Origin: Chloroflexota bacterium
GTDB taxonomy: Bacteria > Chloroflexota > Dehalococcoidia > Tepidiformales > Tepidiformaceae
Reading direction: 5' to 3'
NCBI GenBank assembly: GCA_026702615.1
Contig: JAPPBY010000012.1
Coordinates: forward strand, 62,001-126,000
DNA: 64,000 bases
Translations under genes and position numbers: made by a program
Notes under the pieces: generated by a model
Databases searched by the model: none
The model's input: only the letters and a program-made list of their open reading frames with translations
What the model was told of the DNA's origin: nothing
In this document: positions 52,805 through 60,760 of the stretch, in pieces
Numbering within the stretch: the stretch's first letter is position 1
Layout: every line of letters begins with the position of its first letter

Positions 52805-52843
52805 GCTTCGTATCCGACCACCCAGCACCAGAAGGAGAACCCC

Positions 52844-53347
52844 ATGACGACCACGCGCGACCAACTCCCCTGCGTGAGCAGGCACACCCTCGTCATGACC
52901 CTGCTCGAGGGTCCCGACCACTACAACGGCCATTGCACCTGCGACCGCTGGTCCTACCGGACGGACGACTGGAGCGACCTCGGGATGAAGTGGGCCTGGC
53001 ACTACATCGCCGCGACCGAGCGGCCCACGGACGACGACCTCGTCCGCAAGACGGTGCGGGCCGAGCTGGGCGACCTCGCCAACTATGGCGGCGACTGCCG
53101 CGGCTGCGGCACCCCCGTCGTCAAGGGGCGGACCTACTGCCGCGCCTGCGCGGAAGCCCCGGACGACGGGTGCGGGGACAACTGCGAGCGCAACTGCTGC
53201 TGGGAGGCGACCGTCGCCCGGCGCCACGCGCGCGACGCCGCCCACCAGACCGACACCTGCCCGCAGTGCGGCAACTGCCGCACCTGCGAGGAGCCCGAGT
53301 CCCCCGACCACGAGGACTGCATCTGCAGACCGGAGGGAACATCGTGA
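52844..53347 (+). CDS. Small Cys/Trp-rich protein, paralogue 2 (167 aa)
   Basis: AAGGAGA upstream. The core motif YNGHCTCDRWSYRTDDWSDL and WAWHYIAA match paralogue 1, as do the helix and GCGTPVVKGRTYCRAC ribbon. An added cysteine-dense tail (CGDNCERNCCW, CPQCGNCRTCEEPE, CIC) suggests further metal sites. The stop overlaps the radC-like start. No enzymatic motif is seen. Confidence 0.75.
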   Translation: MTTTRDQLPCVSRHTLVMTLLEGPDHYNGHCTCDRWSYRTDDWSDLGMKWAWHYIAATERPTDDDLVRKTVRAELGDLANYGGDCRGCGTPVVKGRTYCRACAEAPDDGCGDNCERNCCWEATVARRHARDAAHQTDTCPQCGNCRTCEEPESPDHEDCICRPEGTS

Positions 53348-53841
53348 CGGCCACGGCCCACACCGAAGCCCTGCTGGAGGCGCTGCGCCGCAACCTGCAC
53401 GTCCTCGGCGAGCTGGCCGTGCGCTACGAGGTCGAGACCGACCCCGGACGCGCGGAGGGCGGCCCCTCCATCACCGGCCCGGAGGACGTTCAACGCCTCC
53501 TCGGGGAGGAGATGGGCGCCCTCTGCCAGGAGCAGGTGCGCGTGCTCCTGCTCGACCGCCGCAACCGCGTCGTCGGGCAGCGGGTCATCTACCAGGGGAA
53601 TGCCTATAGCAGCGTCATCAGGCCGGCCGAGGTGCTGCGCCCGGCGGTGCTGGAAGGCGTCCCCCATCTCATCATCGCCCACAACCATCCCTCCGCTGAC
53701 CCCTCCCCCAGCCCCCAGGACATCAAGGTCACGGGGGAGCTGAGGGAGGCGGCGGAGCTGCTCGGCCTGACGCTCCTCGACCACGTCGTCATCGGCGGAG
53801 ACGAGGCCGTCAGCTTCAAGGACCGCGGTCTCCTCGACTGA
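53344..53841 (+). CDS. radC: RadC-like JAMM-domain protein (165 aa)
   Basis: The C-terminal MPN/JAMM domain has AHNHPSADPSPSPQD (about 112-126), the His-x-His...Ser...Asp zinc pattern, and an upstream glutamate region (QEQVRVLLLDRRNRV). The N-terminal helix-hairpin-helix part of chromosomal RadC is absent, as usual in plasmid and ICE versions, which are often linked to anti-restriction or replication. GTGA overlap with the previous gene. Confidence 0.9.
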   Translation: MTATAHTEALLEALRRNLHVLGELAVRYEVETDPGRAEGGPSITGPEDVQRLLGEEMGALCQEQVRVLLLDRRNRVVGQRVIYQGNAYSSVIRPAEVLRPAVLEGVPHLIIAHNHPSADPSPSPQDIKVTGELREAAELLGLTLLDHVVIGGDEAVSFKDRGLLD

Positions 53842-53939
53842 CCGCACCCACCACGACCGGCGTCCCCCAACTGCCCGGCATCACGCGGGGTTCCTCCCCG
53901 TGCGTCCACTTCGCCCACTTACCTAAAGGAGAAGGAGTC

Positions 53940-54296
53940 ATGACGACCGTCCGTGCCGTCCTCGAGGACCGGCGGCACACGTTCACCACCCAGCCCGCGG
54001 TCGAGGGGATGCTCTGCGACGACTGTCCGCAGCCGCATCCCGCGACCACCGAGATCCTCGACGACCCCGGGGACGACACCTGGGGTCACTACTGCGACCA
54101 GCACCTGGCTGCTGAGATGGCGTCACTCGAGAAACTGCCCTCGTGGACGCTTCCCCACGATCTGACGGTGAGGCTCGATGCAGGGCCGCTCTTCTACGAC
54201 GGGCGCTGCGCCTGCGGCGAATGGTCCCTCCGGTCGGATGACTGGTGCGACCTGGGCGCCGCCTTCGGGGCCCACTACCTGGAGGCCGCGTCGTGA
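53940..54296 (+). CDS. Small Cys/Trp-rich protein, paralogue 3 (118 aa)
   Basis: AAGGAGAAGGAG upstream. Its C-terminal half repeats the core motif of paralogues 1 and 2 (FYDGRCACGEWSLRSDDWCD, then LGAAFGAHYLEAA). The N-terminal half instead has CDDCPQPHP and YCDQH, a separate potential zinc site. So the core is a movable small domain. The stop overlaps the next start. Confidence 0.7.
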   Translation: MTTVRAVLEDRRHTFTTQPAVEGMLCDDCPQPHPATTEILDDPGDDTWGHYCDQHLAAEMASLEKLPSWTLPHDLTVRLDAGPLFYDGRCACGEWSLRSDDWCDLGAAFGAHYLEAAS

Positions 54297-54934
54297 CAGG
54301 CGACGACCTCCACACCGTCAGCGCGGGCGGCTTCTCCGCCACGGCCGACGCCTTCGCCAGGGACGCCGACGACGGCGGCCTCTGGTTCCTCTCCATGGTG
54401 GGCTCCCAGACCGCCCTCAAGGCCATCTGGGGCTCGCTCCTCAAGCAGCCGCCCGATCCCGCCCACCTCATCCGCGGGGCGGACGGCATGGCCCTCAGCG
54501 GGGGCTACCAGCGCTGCCACGTCCCCCGCGAGACGGTCGGGACGTGGACGACGAAGATCGCCCGGCTGCCCGTCTCGGGGGGCTGGCACGCCCTCGTCTA
54601 CACGAGGCTCGCCGAGTACGCCTTCGAGCGCGACGCCTTCCTCCTCCTGGCGAAGAGCGAGGAGGAAGCGCCGTCGTCGCACCATCGCTTCCTCGACCGC
54701 CGCAGTCCCCTGCCGTTGCACCGCTCCTGGGCGGACTGGCTCTGGCGGCGGGCGCTGGCGCGGGAGGAGGCCGTCCCCCTGCAGTCGGAGGGCGTCGTCG
54801 CCTACCGCTGCGACCCGGACGCAGAGGCGCTCCGGGAGGACCTCTCCGTGGCGGTCGCGTCGGGCCTCCTGACGCTGCCCCACGACGGGGACCCATCCAC
54901 ATCGACCACCAAGCAGGAAGGAGACATCCGATGA
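54293..54934 (+). CDS. Element protein of unknown function (213 aa)
   Basis: GTG start in a GTGA overlap; the stop overlaps the methyltransferase start (ATGA). The sequence is rich in aromatic residues (GLWFLSMVGSQTALKAIWG, SGGWHALVYTRLAEYAFERD, WADWLWRRALAREEA). I recognise no family. Coupling on both sides suggests a partner of the methyltransferase. Confidence 0.75.
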   Translation: MTGDDLHTVSAGGFSATADAFARDADDGGLWFLSMVGSQTALKAIWGSLLKQPPDPAHLIRGADGMALSGGYQRCHVPRETVGTWTTKIARLPVSGGWHALVYTRLAEYAFERDAFLLLAKSEEEAPSSHHRFLDRRSPLPLHRSWADWLWRRALAREEAVPLQSEGVVAYRCDPDAEALREDLSVAVASGLLTLPHDGDPSTSTTKQEGDIR

Positions 54935-55968
54935 GACCCGAAGGCCTGGCAAAGGGAGGCTTCTTCCCGACGCCTCCACGAGTGACCGACCTGATCGCGG
55001 AGCTGATCCAGCCCCCCGCTGGCTACGCCCGCAAGGACGAAACGCTCCGCGTGCTCGACCCCTGCTGCGGCGAGGGCGATGCCCTCGTGCGGCTGGCGAA
55101 CGCCCTCAGGAAACCGCACGCCGCCGAGGTGGAGACGTACGGCGTGGAGCTCCACACCGAGCGTGCCGAGACGGCGAGAACCCGTCTCGACCACGTGCTC
55201 GGGACGGACCTCTTCGCCACCTCGGTCGCCAACGGCGCCTTCGGGCTCCTCTACCTCAACCCACCCTATGACTGGGACTCGGGGGAGGAGAAACGCGTCG
55301 AGCACAGCTTCCTGACCCACTGCAGCCGCTACCTGGCGGAGGACGGCCTGCTCGTCCTCGTCGTGCCCCGGCAGCGGCTCTCCGTCTCGGCGAGGTACCT
55401 CGCCTCGCACTACGCGCGCCTCGACTGTTGGGCCTTCCCGGCACCGGAGCGCGAGGCCTACGACCAGGTCGTCCTGATGGGCTACCGCAAGGCCGAGGTC
55501 TTCCTCGACGCCCATGCCGAGGAGCGCATCCAAGGGTGGGCTGCGGGAGAAGCTCCCGAGCTGGCTCCCCGGCGCTACCCCCTTTACCTGGCCTCGGCCA
55601 CGCCCGCGGGGGACGTGCTCTTCGCCACCCGCACCGTTGATCCGGTGGCGGCGGCCGAGGAGGCGCGCAGCTCGGGGCTCTGGGCGAGCACTGCCGTCAC
55701 CGACCTGCTCTGGCCCGCCATGGACCAGCGCACGCGACCGCTCATGCCGCTCCGGCGCGGCCACCTGGCCATGCTCGTGGCGGCGGGCTTCCTCGACAAC
55801 CTCCAGCTGGAGGCCGAAGGCAGCCGCATCCTCGTCAAGGGGCGCACCTCGAAGGAGATGCACCTTATCGAAACCACGCCCACGAAGGAGACGTTCCGAG
55901 AACGCCTCCTCACCACCGTCGTCGCCCTCGACCTGGACACCGGACAGGTCACCGACATCGCCGCCTGA
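54931..55968 (+). CDS. DUF6094-type adenine-specific DNA methyltransferase (345 aa)
   Basis: Class I SAM-dependent fold: FFPTPP near 11, a SAM-binding motif LDPCCGEGDAL near 42, an acidic second motif (YGVELHTERAE) and catalytic NPPYD near 110, as in N6-adenine methyltransferases. Further segments include GLLVLVVPRQRLS. The target-recognition part is short. No restriction endonuclease neighbours it, so it may protect the element from host restriction or mark its DNA. It is coupled to the unknown gene upstream. Confidence 0.88.
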   Translation: MRPEGLAKGGFFPTPPRVTDLIAELIQPPAGYARKDETLRVLDPCCGEGDALVRLANALRKPHAAEVETYGVELHTERAETARTRLDHVLGTDLFATSVANGAFGLLYLNPPYDWDSGEEKRVEHSFLTHCSRYLAEDGLLVLVVPRQRLSVSARYLASHYARLDCWAFPAPEREAYDQVVLMGYRKAEVFLDAHAEERIQGWAAGEAPELAPRRYPLYLASATPAGDVLFATRTVDPVAAAEEARSSGLWASTAVTDLLWPAMDQRTRPLMPLRRGHLAMLVAAGFLDNLQLEAEGSRILVKGRTSKEMHLIETTPTKETFRERLLTTVVALDLDTGQVTDIAA

Positions 55969-56026
55969 CTTCTTCACGCCGCCGCCAACTGGCGGCTCCC
56001 GACGGGTCGACGCCGATCCGCAGACA

Positions 56027-56067
56027 CGAGGCCCCGCGTCTCCCCCTACCGGAGCGACGGGGCCTCG
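56027..56067 (+). terminator. Perfect 10-bp GC hairpin after the methyltransferase gene
   Basis: CGAGGCCCCG/CGGGGCCTCG with a 21-base loop. A short hairpin GCCGCC-AACT-GGCGGC (55981-55996) precedes it. No T tract. Confidence 0.6.
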
Positions 56068-56105
56068 CCACATCCGGGAACACCACCAAGGAAGGAGAGA
56101 CAGAG

Positions 56106-56291
56106 ATGCAAGAGACCCTGTTCCCAGAGCGCTGCGACCGCTGCGGGCGTCCCGTCCGCCCGGGCGAGCCCGTCATGCGGACGGCTTCGGTCGACCTCGA
56201 TGACTACGGACGTGCCGTCGCCTCGTCGGTGCGCACGGTCCACCTCGACCGCGGCTGCCGCGAGGACGGCCGCACCCCCGAAGCCGCCTGA
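56106..56291 (+). CDS. Small zinc-ribbon-like protein (61 aa)
   Basis: GGAAGGAGAGA upstream. CDRCGRPVRPGEPVM forms a half zinc knuckle; a later HLDRGCRED could supply the other ligands. Too small to assign. It stands between two hairpins, between methyltransferase and helicase genes. Confidence 0.65.
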   Translation: MQETLFPERCDRCGRPVRPGEPVMRTASVDLDDYGRAVASSVRTVHLDRGCREDGRTPEAA

Positions 56292-56318
56292 CGGCCCACC
56301 CCCGGCCGCACGTAGCAA

Positions 56319-56354
56319 GGCCCCGCCGGACCACCCTGGCGCCGGCGGGGCCTC
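56319..56354 (+). terminator. Perfect 12-bp GC hairpin before the helicase gene
   Basis: AGGCCCCGCCGG/CCGGCGGGGCCT with a 12-base loop, right after the zinc-ribbon gene. Likely attenuator or mRNA 3' end. Confidence 0.65.
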
Positions 56355-56419
56355 GTCGTATCCCGGCCGCAATACGCGGCCGCCCGCGAACCCTACAGCA
56401 ACACGAAAGGAACGGAACC

Positions 56420-58678
56420 ATGGACCTCAGCGAGTTCATCGACACCTACCGCGACGCCATCGCCCAACGTGTGGTGGAGTCCTACCCGCCCCGCTACCGG
56501 CCCTCCGAGAATGGACGGCCCCTTCCGCGACTCTTGCGGATGCCGCTGGGGGCGCAGGCGGACGCCATCCGCGGCGCCGCCCTCTCCCTCGAGGAACACC
56601 GCGGCACCACCGTCGTCGGGGAGATGGGGACGGGCAAGACCTTCATCGCGGCCTCCGCCGCCCACCTGGCCGGCTTCCGCCGCATCCTCGTCCTCTGCCC
56701 GCCCCACCTCACCCGCAAGTGGAAGCGCGAGGTGGAGGAGACGGTGCCCGACGCCCGCGCCGCCATCGTCGCCTCCATCACCGACCTCGAAAAGCTGCGC
56801 CTCTCGCACGGACCGGGGCCGCTCTTCGCGGTCATGTCCAGGGAGCGCGCGAAGCTCTCCTACCGCTGGCTGCCCGCCGTCGTCGAGCGCTGGGCGACGG
56901 CGGACGGCAGGCTCGTCCGGCACGAGGAGACGCTGGAGCCGTTCCGGGTGCCCTGCTGCCCGGACTGCTTCGAGCCGATCGTCGACAAGGACGGGCTGCC
57001 CCTCACGCAGAAGGACCTCGCCCGCAGGAAGCGCACCTGCGACGAGTGCGGTTCCGCCCTCTGGAAGGCGGACCCCTCGGGGCCGAAGCGCTACCCCCTC
57101 GCCGACTACGTGAAGCACCACCTCCGGGGCTTCTTCGACCTCCTCATCGGGGACGAGGCCCATGAATACAAAGGAAGGGGTTCCGCCCAGGGCATCGCCG
57201 CCGGCATCCTCGCCGACGCCTGCGGCAAGTCGCTCTCCCTGAGCGGCACCTTGATGGGAGGGTATTCCTCCACGCTCTTCCACCTGTTGTACCGGTTCTC
57301 GCCGGAGATCCGGGGGGAGTTCGGGCGCGGGGAGGAGAGCCGCTGGATCGAGCGCTACGGCTTCGTCGAGCACACGATCGGGCGTGACGACGGCGAGTCC
57401 CTCGAGGACGGCCGCACGAGCCGCCGGCGGAAGTACCGCAAGGTCATCCGGGAGCGTCCGGGGCTCGCCCCCGCGGCGCTCTTCCACCTCATCGGGAACT
57501 CGGTCTTCCTCAGGCTGTCCGACGTCGCCGCGGGGCTCCCGCCCTACGAGGAGCGCGTGCTTCTCTCCGACATGGAGACGGAGGAGGACGGCACCGGGCT
57601 CTCCCAGCGGAGCGCCTACGACGAGCTCTTCCGGACGCTGCGGAAGGCGCTGACGGAACTCCTCGCGAAGGGCTCGAAGCGCCTCCTCGCCACCTACCTG
57701 CAGACGCTCCTGGCCTACCCGGACGGCTGCACGCGCGGGGAGACGGTCTTCGACCCGGAGACGGCAGACGTGCTCGTGCAGGTGCCGCCCCTCTCCGAGG
57801 AGCGGCTCTACCCGAAGGAGCGCGCGCTCGTCGACCTCGTCGCCGCCGAGCGGCTGGCGGGGAGGCGGGTGCTCGTCTACGCCACGCACACCGGCACGCG
57901 CGACATCACCGGGCGGATGGAGGAGTTCCTCTCCCGCCACGGCTTCCGCGTCGCGGTGATGAAGGCCGACGCCGTGCCGCCCGAGCGCCGCGAGGCGTGG
58001 GTGGCGAAGCGGGTCGAGGAGGGCGTCGACGTGCTCGTCTGCCACCCGCGGCTCGTGCAGACGGGTCTGGACCTGGTGGAGTTCCCGACGATTTGCTGGT
58101 ACGAGACGGACTACTCCGTCTACACCATGCGGCAGGCCTCGCGCAGGTCCTGGCGCATCGGCCAGACCGAGCCCGTCCAGGTCGTCTTCATGGCCTACCG
58201 GAACACCTTGCAGGCGGACGCCCTGAAGCTCGTGGCGCAGAAGCTCCAGTCGTCGCTCGCCGTCGAGGGTGAATTGCCCGAGGACGGTCTCGCCGCCTAC
58301 GGGGACGACGGTGACGACCTCATGCTCGCCCTGGCGAGGAAGATCGTCGCGGGCGAGGAGGACGCCGGCTCGGTCGAGTCGGTGTTCGAGCAGGCGCGGC
58401 AGGTCGCGGCGGAAGCCGAGGCGCTGCTTGTCGACGCTGAGTGGGCTGCTCCGGAGCCGGTCACGGTCGGGGGTACGGTGGTCAACGAGAGCGTCACGGA
58501 CACCGTGGCCTCGGAGCCTCAGCGGTCGCTGTTCTCATGGGCCGAGTTCCTGGCGGACACGCCGGACGAGCCGGAGCCGTCTCGTGGCCGTCGCCGGGAC
58601 GAAGCACCGACGCTCTCGCTCTTCGAGTGGGCGCGGGACCGCGAGCGCGAGGGGGTGCTGGCGGGAGCAGTCGGATAA
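56420..58678 (+). CDS. SNF2-like DEAH helicase/ATPase (752 aa)
   Basis: AAAGGAA upstream. Motif I GEMGTGKT near 68, motif Ia region ILVLCPPHLTRKWKREVEE, motif II DEAHEYKG near 245, motif III SLSGTLMGG, and motif VI QASRRSWRIGQ near 573, the SNF2-type signature. A zinc-binding insertion with CCPDC and CDEC (about 178-210) sits between motifs Ia and II. The C-terminal 110 residues are acidic, with repeated SLFSWAEF/SLFEWARD motifs that look like protein-docking sites. It probably remodels or translocates on double-stranded DNA during element replication or repair. Last gene of the operon. Confidence 0.92.
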   Translation: MDLSEFIDTYRDAIAQRVVESYPPRYRPSENGRPLPRLLRMPLGAQADAIRGAALSLEEHRGTTVVGEMGTGKTFIAASAAHLAGFRRILVLCPPHLTRKWKREVEETVPDARAAIVASITDLEKLRLSHGPGPLFAVMSRERAKLSYRWLPAVVERWATADGRLVRHEETLEPFRVPCCPDCFEPIVDKDGLPLTQKDLARRKRTCDECGSALWKADPSGPKRYPLADYVKHHLRGFFDLLIGDEAHEYKGRGSAQGIAAGILADACGKSLSLSGTLMGGYSSTLFHLLYRFSPEIRGEFGRGEESRWIERYGFVEHTIGRDDGESLEDGRTSRRRKYRKVIRERPGLAPAALFHLIGNSVFLRLSDVAAGLPPYEERVLLSDMETEEDGTGLSQRSAYDELFRTLRKALTELLAKGSKRLLATYLQTLLAYPDGCTRGETVFDPETADVLVQVPPLSEERLYPKERALVDLVAAERLAGRRVLVYATHTGTRDITGRMEEFLSRHGFRVAVMKADAVPPERREAWVAKRVEEGVDVLVCHPRLVQTGLDLVEFPTICWYETDYSVYTMRQASRRSWRIGQTEPVQVVFMAYRNTLQADALKLVAQKLQSSLAVEGELPEDGLAAYGDDGDDLMLALARKIVAGEEDAGSVESVFEQARQVAAEAEALLVDAEWAAPEPVTVGGTVVNESVTDTVASEPQRSLFSWAEFLADTPDEPEPSRGRRRDEAPTLSLFEWARDREREGVLAGAVG

Positions 58679-58687
58679 GCGGTGGGC

Positions 58688-58719
58688 AGGGGAGGGCGTC
58701 ACAAGTGACGCCCTCCCCT
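58688..58719. terminator. Strong bidirectional stem-loop
   Basis: Perfect 14-bp stem AGGGGAGGGCGTCA/TGACGCCCTCCCCT with loop CAAG, ten bases after the helicase stop and in the gap before the convergent AbiE genes. It closes the operon. Confidence 0.8.
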
Positions 58720-58919
58720 CCGGTCCCCCTTGTGTACGGGCTCCCGTGCGTTAAGTGGTAGCCGTAGCCAGCAGTCTGTATGGAGGGGGCAGCAGGGATC
58801 GCGGCGCCAGCGTTGTCCGCCGGCGTGGGTCGGCGAGCACGGCCCGCTGCTTCCTCACCGGTCCTTCGCGCTGCCGATGTCCAGCTGAAGACAGATCATG
58901 CTCGGTGGAGCCACCGCTG

Positions 58920-59792
58920 CTATTCCGGGGCGAGGATCGCGGCAACCTCTGGTCGGAGCCCTTCGATCACGGTCTCGAAGGCCGGGAGCCCGGGAACAAG
59001 CAGCCCGAGCGACTGGTCCCAGGTCCGTTCGACCTCGGCGAGCATGGGGCTCCGGAAGAAGTCGTCTGGACCTTCAAACCCGACACCGCGGACGGCGCAT
59101 TTCTCGCGCAACAGAGGGACGAAGCCGGCGAAGTCCATCCTGTCCCGGTAGGTGCCCAGCACCCGCCACAGGTCGTAGTAATCGCGCGCCCGCGAGCGGC
59201 TCCAGCCGCGCCTCGCAAGCATCTCCGCCTGCTGGAGGATCGCCCGCAGCTTCTCCGCGACGGCCTCCTCCAACGAGTAGACCTGCAGGGCCGCCTCGAG
59301 CGGCTCCTCGTAGTCGTGCATCACCCGCCTCACCTGCACGGGCCAGAGGACCGGTTCATCCACGGTGATCTCAATCATCACGCGTATCTGCGGACGGCTC
59401 TGCCACGGCAGGCGAGCCCGCAGGGTGAAGGCCTCCTGCTCCCGCGGATGTGGCTCTCGTTCCACGTAGCGCTCGCAGGCGAGCTCCACCGGCGCGTACT
59501 CGTCGAGCAGGCGGACGGCGGCCTCGCCGGCCTCCCTCACCGCAGCCTCCAGGGAGTCGCCCGCTGGAAGACCGTCCAGCCCTGAGAAGTCCAGGTCCTC
59601 GGAGAAGCGGTAGTCGCCGAAGTAGCACTTCTTGAGCGCCGTGCCGCCCTTGAAGACCAGGGTGTCGCGGAGTACCGGGACCTGGCCCACGCCGGCGAGG
59701 ATCCAGGACAGCAAGTAGTCCCGCTCGAGCACGTCCCACTGCACGCCGCCTTGCCGGCGTGCTTCCTCAAGACGCGTCCGGAGCGGCCTCAC
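58920..59792 (-). CDS. abiEii: AbiEii-type nucleotidyltransferase toxin (290 aa)
   Basis: Toxin of a type IV toxin-antitoxin pair, known for phage abortive infection. The nucleotidyltransferase core shows FKGGTALKK, YRFSEDLDF and a later acidic strand (MIEITVDEP), followed by VAEKLRAI and RARDYYDLWR, all typical for the family. The GTG start overlaps the antitoxin stop (GTGA), which keeps expression coupled. It lies at the right end of the element. Confidence 0.93.
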   Translation of the reverse strand: MRPLRTRLEEARRQGGVQWDVLERDYLLSWILAGVGQVPVLRDTLVFKGGTALKKCYFGDYRFSEDLDFSGLDGLPAGDSLEAAVREAGEAAVRLLDEYAPVELACERYVEREPHPREQEAFTLRARLPWQSRPQIRVMIEITVDEPVLWPVQVRRVMHDYEEPLEAALQVYSLEEAVAEKLRAILQQAEMLARRGWSRSRARDYYDLWRVLGTYRDRMDFAGFVPLLREKCAVRGVGFEGPDDFFRSPMLAEVERTWDQSLGLLVPGLPAFETVIEGLRPEVAAILAPE

Positions 59793-60619
59793 GCGTCGAC
59801 CAGGCCGGGCAGGTTCTCGCGAACCATCCAGCGGCCGTTGTGGGGTCCACTGTCCGGCCCCGAGGGATCGAGCTTGCGGTAGCCCTTGATGGGCAACTCC
59901 TCCAGCGGCGGCGACTCAACGCCGAGCCGCTCCAGCACCCAACCGAGACGCTTGGCGGTCGCCGCGTCGAGCTGCAGGGCGTAACCGGTGATGCGGTCGA
60001 TGTCGAGGTCGGGCAGAGCGGTGTCGAACGCATGAAGCACCTCGGCGAAGCCTCCGCAGTGTCGGGGCATCGAGAGTCCGTCCAGGAGCGTGCGCTCGCG
60101 GTCGGTGACGGTCACACGGGCGTCGCCGACCCAGACGCGCTCCACACCGAAGAAGCGCTTTGGTTGCACCTGGATGAACCGGTAGGCGGTGTCCCCGACT
60201 ACGGGCCAGTCGCTGCCCTGGTCAGCTCCCTGCCCGCGGGTGCGCGGTACGGAGGACTCTGTTGTCGTGAGGACGAAAACAGCCCGTGGCGCCTGCTCGG
60301 TCAGGCCATGGAAGTGCAGCGCCGACCAGTGGGAGATGGCGGCGGGATGGACCAGGGCCATCGCGACCTCGAACTCGTGGACGACGGTGCTGCCCGGCAG
60401 CGCGGAGGACATCGCGTAGAGCCCCCGTCGCAGCGGGACGATCCAGCCATCGCGCCCGAGTCGTTGCAGCGCCTCGCAGACGTAGGAGTCCTTCAAGCCT
60501 ACGAGCGGAGCGAGCTCCCGGGCGCGGTCCGTCGTGAAGATGCGGTCGCCCTCATAGGAGAGTCGCCGGACCAAGTCGATTCCGACCAGGGAGCGCCTGG
60601 GCCTGATGTCCGAAGTCAT
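59789..60619 (-). CDS. abiEi: AbiEi-type antitoxin with winged helix (276 aa)
   Basis: The N-terminal winged helix (about 25-75: ARELAPLVGLKDSYVCEALQ, RLGRDGWIVPLRRGLYAM) is the DNA-binding autorepressor part. The following domain (VVHEFEVAMALVHPAAISHW, VTDRERTLLDGLSMPRHCGG) matches AbiEi antitoxins. ATG 60619 is preferred; TTG 60649 would add ten residues. AbiEi usually represses its own operon by binding inverted repeats upstream, and one is present at 60674. Confidence 0.88.
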   Translation of the reverse strand: MTSDIRPRRSLVGIDLVRRLSYEGDRIFTTDRARELAPLVGLKDSYVCEALQRLGRDGWIVPLRRGLYAMSSALPGSTVVHEFEVAMALVHPAAISHWSALHFHGLTEQAPRAVFVLTTTESSVPRTRGQGADQGSDWPVVGDTAYRFIQVQPKRFFGVERVWVGDARVTVTDRERTLLDGLSMPRHCGGFAEVLHAFDTALPDLDIDRITGYALQLDAATAKRLGWVLERLGVESPPLEELPIKGYRKLDPSGPDSGPHNGRWMVRENLPGLVDA

Positions 60620-60649
60620 GGGTGTGACAAACCCTCTCGTGGGGAACAA

Positions 60650-60686
60650 GTTCCTTTTCGCCTAGGATGCAATTTAGATATTCTAA
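60650..60686 (-). promoter_or_regulatory. AT-rich control region of abiE with palindrome
   Basis: TTAGA-TAT-TCTAA (60674-60686) is a perfect palindrome in unusually AT-rich sequence, 55 bases before the antitoxin ATG; likely operator for AbiEi. TAGGCGAAAAGGAAC (60664-60650, minus) matches sites near 19.7 and 31.5 kb. A clear -35 is not visible. Confidence 0.55.
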
Positions 60687-60760
60687 CGTAAAAATAGGCT
60701 TTCTGCAGTTTAAAGACAGTGTTCTTCTTACGTTTCTCTCACGGTAAGGAACGAGAGTTC

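Larger units (their letters stand above)
33285..60649. mobile_element. Putative conjugative/integrative element core
   Basis: Gene content from the XRE regulator cluster to the AbiE pair is that of a mobile element: type IV secretion ATPases, pilins and channel, a replication-relaxation protein, its own primase, annealing protein, SSB, nuclease, RadC, methyltransferase and helicase, and a toxin-antitoxin module. Surface-protein genes and their remnants lie on both sides. No integrase, transposase, classical relaxase or partition gene is visible, so integration and transfer initiation remain unexplained. Outer limits are set by gene content; the 28-bp repeats at 31437 and 60761 are possible true ends. 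Confidence 0.65.

Noticed and set aside
54178-54930. Upstream part of a 596-codon plus-strand frame leading into the methyltransferase
   Set aside because: The methyltransferase domain begins at ATG 54931 and the upstream part is an out-of-frame reading of the 53940 and 54293 genes.
33285-60649. Prophage
   Set aside because: No capsid, terminase, portal, tail or lysis gene; secretion ATPases and pilins indicate conjugation.
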